6,352 nucleotides of DNA from Syntrophales bacterium (GTDB lineage Bacteria; Desulfobacterota; Syntrophia; Syntrophales; UBA8958), in contig JALNVY010000142.1 of NCBI GenBank assembly GCA_023231165.1, positions 1 through 6,352 of the forward strand. The letters are read 5' to 3'. Positions 1-4,859 of the stretch are shown in pieces (positions within the stretch are counted from its first letter, which is position 1; the number at the start of each line of letters is the position of its first letter). The notes beneath the pieces were generated by a model. That model made no database searches and was not told where the DNA came from. It saw nothing but the letters and a program-made list of their open reading frames with translations. A program made the position numbers and the translations under genes.

Positions 1-513
1 ATTATGATCATCTTCATGATCTGCCTGGGTGCTTGCGCGGCGAAGAACGTTCCTGTAGAGCCTCCCGGCAGTCTTGCGGCGCGCTTCCAGTCCGATACGG
101 CCCTTTTCCGGGAAGGCTATGCCCAGCTGAGTGGCGAAGAGCGCCCCGTTGATTATGGCAGGGCCCGAGAAGCCTTTGGACAGCTGATAAATAAATACCC
201 CAAGAGCAAGTGGCGAAGTTACGCCAAGAGTTTCCTGATCCTCATGGATGAGACACAGACAGCACGTGAACAGGCGGAAAAGGAAAAGCAGGCATGTATC
301 AAGATCAAGGCGCTGTGGGAGCAGGCGCAAAAGGAATGCCGCACCGACCAGTTGAAGGCGCAAGACGACCTGTCTCGGCTACAAAAAGAAAATATACAGT
401 GGCGGCAGGAGAATATACAGTTGCGTCAGGAAAACGAGCAGATGAAAAAAAACATCGAACAACTAAAACGGCTGGAAATCGAACTACAGCGGCGGGACAA
501 GATCTTCCGGTAA
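1..513 (+). CDS. Lipoprotein with TPR-like segment and C-terminal coiled coil (5' end outside window)
   Basis: The frame is open from the first base. The first visible ATG is at position 4. Counting from it, residues 1-11 are hydrophobic and end in a lipobox (L8-G9-A10-C11), so C11 should be lipidated and the protein anchored to a membrane. That leader has only ten residues and no Lys or Arg before the cysteine, too short for a normal type II signal peptide, so the true start is probably just left of the window. Residues about 45-85 look like one TPR or BamD/YbgF-type helical repeat (AREAFGQLINKYPKSKWRSY region). Residues about 85-169 are a highly charged Lys/Glu/Gln-rich coiled coil with heptad repeats. 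Lipoproteins of this build often sit beside two-component systems (QseG-like), but no such neighbour is visible, so that role is only a possibility. The last 30 nt overlap the end of the converging Nudix gene. Confidence 0.8.
   Translation: MMIIFMICLGACAAKNVPVEPPGSLAARFQSDTALFREGYAQLSGEERPVDYGRAREAFGQLINKYPKSKWRSYAKSFLILMDETQTAREQAEKEKQACIKIKALWEQAQKECRTDQLKAQDDLSRLQKENIQWRQENIQLRQENEQMKKNIEQLKRLEIELQRRDKIFR
388..429 (+). repeat. Two tandem 21-nt units encoding a coiled-coil heptad
   Basis: Positions 388-408 and 409-429 are direct repeats, identical at 18 of 21 bases by hand count. They encode ENIQWRQ then ENIQLRQ, followed by a partial third unit (ENEQM). The unit is exactly seven codons, so it adds one coiled-coil heptad without changing frame. 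This looks like slippage-type expansion inside the lipoprotein coiled coil. Confidence 0.7.
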
Positions 514-1016
514 CAATAACCGTTCCATGGCCAGGGTAATCCCCAGGGCTGTTTTGACGTCCCGAATCTCTCCTCCCAGGAGTTTTTCTTTGGCCTCGCT
601 TGGCGACATTCTGACTATTTCGATGTCTTCATCGTCATCAGGAGGCAGGGGGGCCGCATAGAGCTCCTGGGCAATATAGAAATACATATATTCATTCCAT
701 ATCCGGGAATCAGATACCCCTCAAAAAGGCTGGTTATCCGGCCGGCCTGAAAACCGGTCTCTTCTCCCAATTCCCTCTGGACACAGACCTCCGGAGACTC
801 CCCTTCATCTATGTTGCCGGCTGGGATTTCCAGCAGATACCCGCCGGTGGCATGGCGATACTGCCGGATAAGAAGGAAATTCCCTTCCTCATCCACAGGA
901 ATCACGGCGATGCAGGGTTTATGGTCGATCCAGCTCAAGCGGGACTTGTGGCCGTTGGGCAGTTGGACGTCTTCTTCCAGGACCTTGAAGACGCGACAAT
1001 TATAAACGACGGGCAT
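484..1016 (-). pseudogene. ADP-ribose pyrophosphatase-type Nudix hydrolase, interrupted by a one-base frameshift
   Basis: The family hydrolyses ADP-ribose or related nucleoside diphosphate sugars to AMP plus a sugar phosphate in the cytoplasm. Residues 67-89 give a perfect Nudix box, G-x5-E-x7-REL-x-EE-x-G-F (G67, E73, R81-E82, E85-E86, G88). IPAG just before it is typical of the ADPRase group. The first frame (1016 down) keeps family sequence up to PGYG near 698, then drifts to a stop at 615. The family sequence resumes in another frame as NEYMYFYIAQEL and runs to a TAG at 484 with the usual C-terminal GEIRDVKTALGI stretch. Restoring one base near 695-698 would give about 177 residues, the normal family size. 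The start at 1016 has a strong ribosome site (AAGGAAGG, 8 nt away). It is the third gene of a leftward unit, 22 nt after the thioredoxin gene. The break may be a real mutation or a sequence error. Confidence 0.85.
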
Positions 1017-1038
1017 GGCTTGATCCTTCCTTTGCTGG

Positions 1039-1605
1039 TTAATTGGTTTTCATAACGGCCAGGAGATGCCGTTCGAGTTCTTCTCTGGGTAAGGCGCCCA
1101 TGACCCGATTGATCAGTTTGCCGTCCCGGAAAAACAACAATGTGGGGATATTGCGGATATCGTACTGAGCCGCGGTAACAGGGTTTTCGTCAACATTGAG
1201 CTTGGCGATCTTGATTCCCCCGGCGTATTTCGCGGCCAGTTCATCAAGAACAGGGGCTACCAGGCGGCAGGGGGCGCACCAGGGAGCCCAGCAATCGACG
1301 ATAACGGCTCCCGTTACAGTCAGGACCTCCTGGGAAAAGGTCGCGTCGGTGGTATCGAAGGGTTTTCCCGCATCGCCGCCGACCACCAAGGGGGCGCTAC
1401 AGCGTCCGCACAGGGGACGATCGCTGAGACGCGTCTCCGGCATTCTGTTTTTTGTGCCGCAACTGAGGCAGCGGATAATCATGTCATCCAAAGGGGCCCG
1501 ACACTTTCCACAGGTCGGTCGATCCTGCATATGTTCTTTGGGGATGCGGTTTTTCGTACCGCAAGTGAGACAACGGATAATTAGTTGATCCTTTTCTGCA
1601 GTCAT
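1039..1605 (-). CDS. Thioredoxin 2-like protein with two tandem N-terminal zinc ribbons
   Basis: This is a cytoplasmic dithiol-disulfide oxidoreductase. Residues about 85-188 are a complete thioredoxin fold with the WCAPC active site (C110, C113) and the cis-proline loop NIPT (P154). Ahead of it are two Cys4 zinc ribbons: C12/C15 with C32/C35, and C46/C49 with C66/C69. The two are 34 residues apart and very alike (IIRCLTCGTKNR against IIRCLSCGTKNR). Thioredoxin 2 proteins such as E. coli TrxC normally have one ribbon and about 140 residues. This one has 188, and the extra ribbon accounts for most of the excess. In TrxC the ribbon affects redox properties and response to oxidative stress. What a second one does is unknown. 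The ribosome site GAAAGG lies in the last codons of the upstream deacylase gene, 9 nt from the ATG, and the gap between the two genes is 6 nt, so translation is probably coupled. Confidence 0.95.
   Translation of the reverse strand: MTAEKDQLIIRCLTCGTKNRIPKEHMQDRPTCGKCRAPLDDMIIRCLSCGTKNRMPETRLSDRPLCGRCSAPLVVGGDAGKPFDTTDATFSQEVLTVTGAVIVDCWAPWCAPCRLVAPVLDELAAKYAGGIKIAKLNVDENPVTAAQYDIRNIPTLLFFRDGKLINRVMGALPREELERHLLAVMKTN
1441..1583 (-). repeat. Direct repeat encoding the duplicated zinc ribbon
   Basis: Segments 1441-1481 and 1543-1583 align without gaps and match at 32 of 41 bases by hand count, offset by exactly 102 nt (34 codons). They encode the first CxxC knuckle of each ribbon. The similarity at DNA level supports an in-frame tandem duplication inside this gene or a close ancestor. 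Confidence 0.8.
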
Positions 1606-1611
1606 AGCCTC

Positions 1612-2100
1612 TTACCTTTCAATTGCCACATTCACCGGTGTCGGACGCAGGATCCTTACCAGCTCCGTCGGGGTCATTTCGGCGAGAATCCCACGATGGC
1701 CCGCATTGATGAGAATCATGGGTAAAGATAGAATCGTTTCCTCAATGTAAATCGGCAACGGTTTCCTCGTTCCAAAGGGGGAAGTGCCCCCGACCTTATA
1801 GCCCGTATGTTTTTCCGCTACTTTAGGATCACACGGGATCACCATCTTGAGTCCGAGGTTTCTGGCCAGCGATTTTGTCGAGACATCCCGGTCGCCGTGC
1901 ATCAGGACAATCAAAGGGCTGGTATTCTCATCTTCCATGACCAGGGTTTTGATCACAAGGTGTTCATCCACCCCCAATTCCTGAGCGGAAGCCTTCGTTC
2001 CCCCCCGGTCTACGTACCGGTAGGAGCGGAGAAGAAATACGGCGTCATGGCTTTTCAGTACCCGTATGGCCGGCGTCGCCGGAAACTTCTCTTTTGACAT
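1612..2100 (-). CDS. YbaK/EbsC family aminoacyl-tRNA deacylase (Cys-tRNA(Pro) deacylase-like)
   Basis: The family hydrolyses mischarged aminoacyl-tRNA in trans; the founding member YbaK clears Cys-tRNA(Pro) made by prolyl-tRNA synthetase. The 162-residue protein spans the whole domain: N-terminal TPAIRVLKSHDAVF, the invariant lysine in VIKTLV (K51), the glycine-rich loop TGYKVGGTSPFG (99-110) and the C-terminal GHRG loop (134-137). An in-frame ATG lies 21 nt upstream at 2121. I chose 2100 because GAGGT (2109-2105) sits 4-5 nt before it, and because the predicted promoter at 2122-2150 would start RNA near 2115, leaving the upper ATG untranscribed. After the GxRG loop the residue corresponding to the Asp of E. 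coli YbaK appears to be Leu (alignment from memory), so the exact tRNA substrate is uncertain. It is the first gene of a unit with the thioredoxin and Nudix genes. Confidence 0.92.
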   Translation of the reverse strand: MSKEKFPATPAIRVLKSHDAVFLLRSYRYVDRGGTKASAQELGVDEHLVIKTLVMEDENTSPLIVLMHGDRDVSTKSLARNLGLKMVIPCDPKVAEKHTGYKVGGTSPFGTRKPLPIYIEETILSLPMILINAGHRGILAEMTPTELVRILRPTPVNVAIER

Positions 2101-2121
2101 CAAGACCTCAAACGCGGGCAT

Positions 2122-2150
2122 AACATAATCATGATCGACAAGGGAGTCAA
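2122..2150 (-). promoter_or_regulatory. Candidate sigma-70 promoter for the deacylase-thioredoxin-Nudix unit
   Basis: On the minus strand a -35 TTGACT (2150-2145, 5 of 6 matches to consensus) is followed after exactly 17 nt by TATGTT (2127-2122, 4 of 6). Transcription would begin near 2115, leaving about 15 nt of leader that contains the GAGGT ribosome site. The inverted repeat 2136-2163 covers the -35 box. Confidence 0.55.
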
Positions 2151-2163
2151 CATTTCCCTGTCG
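2136..2163. repeat. Inverted repeat over the -35 box of the deacylase promoter, possible operator
   Basis: The left arm CGACAAGGGA (2136-2145) pairs with TCCCTGTCG (2155-2163): 5 bp plus 4 bp with one bulged A, and a loop of about 9 nt. It lies upstream of the predicted transcription start, so it would act on DNA rather than RNA. It could be a repressor or activator site. No regulator is visible in the window. Confidence 0.4.
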
Positions 2164-2265
2164 ACTTCATATAAACCCTTACCATAAAAAGCATATCCGA
2201 AATTCTCCGCCGAGTAAAGTTCGAGACGGGGTACGAATTGTCTTATTTTTTCCCCATTTTTCCTG

Positions 2266-2271
2266 TATAGT
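2266..2271 (+). promoter_or_regulatory. Possible -10 element for the PNPOx-like gene
   Basis: TATAGT matches the sigma-70 -10 consensus at 5 of 6 positions and sits about 57 nt before the chosen start, in an AT-rich stretch. No good -35 is at the right distance: TTGTCT at 2238-2243 is 22 nt away, too far. This is a weak call. Confidence 0.25.
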
Positions 2272-2304
2272 TATACCTATTGACCGGATCGATATTTGTA
2301 AATG

Positions 2305-2312
2305 AAAGGAGG
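2305..2312 (+). promoter_or_regulatory. Shine-Dalgarno that fixes the start of the PNPOx-like gene
   Basis: AAAGGAGG is a near-perfect anti-16S match, 10 nt before the ATG at 2323. An earlier in-frame ATG at 2302 is immediately followed by this site, so it cannot use it as its own ribosome site. The start at 2323 is therefore preferred. Confidence 0.75.
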
Positions 2313-2322
2313 TTTTGCCGCT

Positions 2323-2760
2323 ATGAATCAAATAATCAGCGAGTTGATTAAAAACAATGACGTTTGCGTTCTCGCAACAGTGGCAGGTGCAATGCCGCAC
2401 TGCTCCCTGATGTCCTATGTCGCTACCGAGGACGGCAGGAAGATCTACATGGTTACCCATAAAAACACTAAAAAATTCAAGAATTTGGAGGTAAACCCGG
2501 AGGTCAGCCTTCTCATTGATTCCCGGGAGATGGACCGGGGGGAAAAAAGGCACAGGGCCAAGGCCCTCACCGTTACGGGAACATATGAAAAGGTAAAGGA
2601 CGAACCGAAGCAAGGAGAGATCCGCCGGCGCCTCCTGGACAGGCATCCTCACCTTAAGGATTTCATCGAAGATCCCCAGGCACAGTTCATTATCATCCGG
2701 GTAAGGGCCTTTCAGCTCTTGGAAGGGATTGCCGACGCTTATTTCGAGGAAGTGTATTGA
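2323..2760 (+). CDS. Pyridoxamine 5'-phosphate oxidase-like flavin-binding split-barrel protein
   Basis: The 145-residue product matches the small PNPOx-like split-barrel fold, a cytoplasmic homodimer that usually binds FMN, F420 or haem. The typical strand pattern is visible: VCVLATVAGAMPHCSLMSYV (residues 14-33), IYMVTHKNTKKFKNLEVNP (41-59) and VSLLID (61-66). The THKNTKK stretch is where family members contact the cofactor phosphate. Strand ALTVTGTYEKV (81-91) and C-terminal QFIIIRVRAFQL (121-132) complete the barrel. Many members have no known substrate, and nothing here identifies this as the vitamin B6 enzyme (PdxH), which is longer. The gene diverges from the deacylase unit and is followed, after 80 nt, by the SDR gene in the same direction. 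A shared transcript is possible. Confidence 0.9.
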   Translation: MNQIISELIKNNDVCVLATVAGAMPHCSLMSYVATEDGRKIYMVTHKNTKKFKNLEVNPEVSLLIDSREMDRGEKRHRAKALTVTGTYEKVKDEPKQGEIRRRLLDRHPHLKDFIEDPQAQFIIIRVRAFQLLEGIADAYFEEVY

Positions 2761-2840
2761 AAAGAGACTACTGGTAATAAAAAGCGATGTATGGCAGGCA
2801 GCTCAAAAAGGCACAGGCCGCAGCCGGGAAAGGAGGCGCA

Positions 2841-3752
2841 ATGAAGGTATTTATGACGGGGGGAACGGGATTTGTCGGGACAACGCTGAGTAAGGCCCTG
2901 ATTAAGGATGGTCATGAGGTGCGGATTCTGACCCGGCCGGGAGAATCATACCGCTCCCTTCCTGCCGGCGTGGAGGTTGTCGTTGGGGACCCGACCGTAC
3001 GCGGCCTTTGGCAGGATCAGGTTCCCGATCATGACGTTATTATCAACCTGGCGGGAGTTTCCATCTTCAGCCGCTGGAGCGATGCTGTGAAAAAACAGCT
3101 TCGGGAAAGTCGTATCCTCACCACCCGCCATCTTATCGAGGCCCTGGGACGGGGAACGGGAGGGGGAAAGCATCTCTTGAGCGCCTCGGCCGTGGGGTAT
3201 TATGGATATCACGAAGACGAGATCCTGACCGAGGAAAGTCAGGCCGGTACGGACTTTCTCGCTGCTCTGGCTGTGGATTGGGAACGGGAGGCACTAACGG
3301 CGAAAACCCTGGGGGTCCGGGTGGTGACCTGTCGCTTCGGGATCGTCATGGGAGAAAACGGCGGCGCCCTGGGCCAGATGGTTCCTATCTTCAAGCTTTG
3401 GGCGGGCAGTCCCTTAGGATCGGGAAAACAATGGTTTTCATGGGTTCATGAGGGAGATCTTGCGGAGATTTTTCTTTTTCTCATCAAACACCCGGAAATC
3501 GCCGGGCCCGTGAACTGTACAGCCCCGCAACCAGTTACGAACAGGGAGTTGACGGCATGCCTGGGGGAAATCCTTAAGGTTCCCACCTTTCTCCCTGCCG
3601 TACCCGGGTTTATGATGAGGATAATCATGGGCGAATTTGGGGATGTCCTCCTGAAGGGACAGCGGGTGATTCCGCAGCGGCTTCAGGAAGCGGGATTTTT
3701 GTTCCTATTTCCCACCCTCAAAGAGGCTCTGACGAACATTCTTATCAAGTAG
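2841..3752 (+). CDS. TIGR01777 family SDR / epimerase-like oxidoreductase (YfcH-like, DUF1731 C-terminus)
   Basis: This is an extended short-chain dehydrogenase with an NAD(P)-binding Rossmann fold. TGGTGFVG (residues 6-13) is the GxxGxxG dinucleotide motif. NLAG (69-72) and SASAVGYYG (114-122) follow in order; the latter is the signature of this subfamily. VDWERE (145-150), RFGIVM (165-170) and SGKQWFSWVHEGDLAE (194-209) are also conserved in it. Residues about 249-295 (VPTFLPAVPGFMMR onward) are the DUF1731 tail. The reaction is unknown for the family. The 303 residues fit the usual size. An in-frame ATG exists at 2787, but it lacks a ribosome site, whereas AAAGGAGG lies 4 nt before 2841 and the N-terminus MKVFMTGGTG begins at the usual place. 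The stop is 3 nt from that of the converging gene. Confidence 0.95.
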   Translation: MKVFMTGGTGFVGTTLSKALIKDGHEVRILTRPGESYRSLPAGVEVVVGDPTVRGLWQDQVPDHDVIINLAGVSIFSRWSDAVKKQLRESRILTTRHLIEALGRGTGGGKHLLSASAVGYYGYHEDEILTEESQAGTDFLAALAVDWEREALTAKTLGVRVVTCRFGIVMGENGGALGQMVPIFKLWAGSPLGSGKQWFSWVHEGDLAEIFLFLIKHPEIAGPVNCTAPQPVTNRELTACLGEILKVPTFLPAVPGFMMRIIMGEFGDVLLKGQRVIPQRLQEAGFLFLFPTLKEALTNILIK

Positions 3753-3755
3753 GCC

Positions 3756-4211
3756 TCAGGGGCAAACGGCTCCTTCCAGATCTTTCCAGAGACTACCGGA
3801 CTTAACGGGTTTCCCGGGGGCCTCGGGATCGGCAGCGGTGTGCATGACCTTGCCTGTTGCGGAGAAGAACTGAATCTTCAGTACGCGCAGCTGGTGCGAC
3901 CGGCAGGACAGCTCCATTTCCAGGACTAAATACTTGAAGTTTTTCAATGATTTTCTGTACTGTGGGACTTCCTGCTTAATATTTCCGCGAAAGAGGCTCT
4001 TGGCCGAGGGTTCGATCCGGGCGGTTACGAGTACTTTTCCTGTGGATGGTCTGCTCAGGCGGGTTTTGTCGATGAAGAGGGCATCCCGGTACTTGGTGAA
4101 ACCAATGAAACTCCAGGGGCTCTCCTCAGTAGCCCCGGTGTAGCCGTGGACGCCCAAAAGGACGAAGAAACAGCAAATAACCACCTTGAGATGCCACTTT
4201 GAGTATTTCAT
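3756..4211 (-). CDS. Small secreted protein resembling surface-adhesin protein E (Adhesin_E-like)
   Basis: The 151-residue product starts with a classical signal peptide: basic n-region (K2, K5, K9), hydrophobic core VVICCFFVLLGVHGY (10-24) and likely cleavage after A27 (TGA). The mature part resembles the Adhesin_E pattern: W-S-F-I-G early, YRDALFIDKTRLSR, a strand VLVTARIEPS, a YRKSLKNFKYLVLEMELSC segment, then FFSATGKVM, a WKDLEGAVCP ending and two cysteines (C103, C150) that could form a disulfide. The family match is made by eye and is moderate; no role can be assigned. The frame also opens at a TTG at 4229, but the ATG at 4211 has AGAGG 4 nt upstream and gives a well-formed signal peptide. 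The gene diverges from the flavodoxin gene across a region of inverted repeats. Confidence 0.82.
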   Translation of the reverse strand: MKYSKWHLKVVICCFFVLLGVHGYTGATEESPWSFIGFTKYRDALFIDKTRLSRPSTGKVLVTARIEPSAKSLFRGNIKQEVPQYRKSLKNFKYLVLEMELSCRSHQLRVLKIQFFSATGKVMHTAADPEAPGKPVKSGSLWKDLEGAVCP

Positions 4212-4229
4212 CACTCCTCTCTTTCCCAA

Positions 4230-4274
4230 TTGCCCTTTGACAGATCAAGCTGATCTATTGTAGCAAAAGGGCAA
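4230..4274. repeat. Nested inverted repeat between divergent genes, possible operator
   Basis: Outer arms TTGCCCTTT (4230-4238) and AAAGGGCAA (4266-4274) are perfect 9-bp complements. Inside lies a second perfect pair, AGATCA (4242-4247) and TGATCT (4251-4256), around AGC. The 45-bp dyad covers the candidate -10 box and start point of the leftward gene, fitting a regulator site. No T tract follows on either strand, so a terminator is unlikely. Confidence 0.6.
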
Positions 4275-4286
4275 GAATTTTCCCAA
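4257..4286 (-). promoter_or_regulatory. Candidate extended -10 promoter for the secreted-protein gene
   Basis: The minus strand reads TGCTACAAT, an extended TGn motif plus TACAAT (4262-4257, 5 of 6 matches). TTGGGA at 4286-4281 could be a weak -35 with an 18-nt spacer. Transcription would start near 4250, about 39 nt before the ATG at 4211. Confidence 0.5.
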
Positions 4287-4293
4287 CGGAAAA
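4278..4293. repeat. Short perfect inverted repeat TTTTCC-CAAC-GGAAAA
   Basis: Six-base arms at 4278-4283 and 4288-4293 flank a 4-nt centre. The right arm occupies exactly the -35 position, with a 17-nt spacer, relative to the TATAAT at 4311. The left arm overlaps the weak -35 of the leftward promoter. It could be a second regulator site serving both directions. Confidence 0.45.
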
Positions 4294-4310
4294 GGAAAGA
4301 GCCGTCCCCT

Positions 4311-4316
4311 TATAAT
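4311..4316 (+). promoter_or_regulatory. Perfect TATAAT -10 element for the flavodoxin gene
   Basis: TATAAT lies 23 nt before the ATG at 4340, which would give a leader of about 17 nt containing GGAGG. The -35 position (4288-4293) reads GGAAAA, unlike TTGACA, so the promoter may need an activator. It may also be a chance match. Confidence 0.4.
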
Positions 4317-4339
4317 CATCTGAGAACGGAGGCAACCCA

Positions 4340-4795
4340 ATGACCAGCATTTTAATCGTCTATCATACCCAGACGGGCAACACGGGGAAAATGGCCCAGG
4401 CGGTGGCCGCGGGGGCCTGTGCCATTGAGGATATCGAGGTCATCTGCAAAAAGGCGGGAGAGGCGACCCTGGCAGACCTGCTTAAGGCCGACGGCCTGGC
4501 CGTCGGCACCCCGGAGAACTTCGGATATATGTCCGGGATGGTCAAGGATTTTTTTGACCGGACCTATTATCCCGCCCAGGACAAAGTCTTCCGGAAACCC
4601 TATGTGGTTTTCATCAGCGCCGGCAACGACGGTACGGGAGCCCTCAAGGCTATCGAACGGATTGCCCTCGGATACAAATTCAAACCTGTTTATAACCCCG
4701 TCATTTCCCGGGGCGCCCTTACCCCGGAGATCCTGGCGCAGTGCCGGGAGCTTGGCGGCGTCCTCGCCGGGGGCTGCCAGGCCGGCATTTATTAA
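4340..4795 (+). CDS. Short flavodoxin-family / flavodoxin-like NAD(P)H oxidoreductase
   Basis: The 151-residue product has the flavodoxin-like fold that binds FMN and acts in electron transfer or quinone/flavin reduction in the cytoplasm. The phosphate loop is T10-Q-T-G-N-T15 right after the first strand (SILIVYH). GTPENFGYMSGMVKDFFDR (56-74) is the second FMN-contacting loop and helix usual in this branch. YVVFISAGNDGTGALKAIER (88-107) supplies the next strand and loop. It is close to the minimal length for the fold, with no added domain. The donor and acceptor cannot be read from the sequence. The start has GGAGG (4328-4332) with a 7-nt spacer. A 64-nt gap separates it from fbp. Confidence 0.92.
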   Translation: MTSILIVYHTQTGNTGKMAQAVAAGACAIEDIEVICKKAGEATLADLLKADGLAVGTPENFGYMSGMVKDFFDRTYYPAQDKVFRKPYVVFISAGNDGTGALKAIERIALGYKFKPVYNPVISRGALTPEILAQCRELGGVLAGGCQAGIY

Positions 4796-4859
4796 AATTC
4801 ATCTTGTCAAAACCGTCATTCATTGGTAACGGTGGGCAAAATTGCGAGGTTGATAAGCC

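Noticed and set aside
1196..1588. Long + strand open frame with its own internal repeat, opposite the thioredoxin gene
   Set aside because: It is antisense to a gene with full thioredoxin and zinc-ribbon motifs. Its repeat is simply the reverse strand of the duplicated ribbon, and it has no family features.
2216..2252. Weak hairpin AGTTCG / CGAATT followed by a T-rich run, like a terminator
   Set aside because: The stem is only 6 bp with a G-T pair and a large loop, and no + strand gene ends just upstream.
2179..2652. Long - strand open frame over the PNPOx-like gene
   Set aside because: It lies antisense to a well-supported gene with a strong ribosome site, and its product shows no recognisable domain.
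4005..4019. GGTTCGATCC, resembling a tRNA T-loop
   Set aside because: It lies inside the secreted-protein gene, with no matching acceptor stem, anticodon arm or D arm around it.
4419..4829. Second + frame open over the flavodoxin gene
   Set aside because: The in-frame product of 4340-4795 has a phosphate loop and the fold pattern. The shifted frame gives a low-complexity Arg/Pro/Ser-rich sequence typical of an out-of-frame reading.
4804..4832. TTGTCA as a -35 box for an fbp promoter
   Set aside because: The matching -10 position reads TAACGG, only 2 of 6 consensus bases, and no better spacing was found.
4812..4833. ACCGT / ACGGT inverted repeat between the flavodoxin gene and fbp
   Set aside because: The stem is 5 bp with a 12-nt loop and no T tract follows, so neither a terminator nor an operator is supported.
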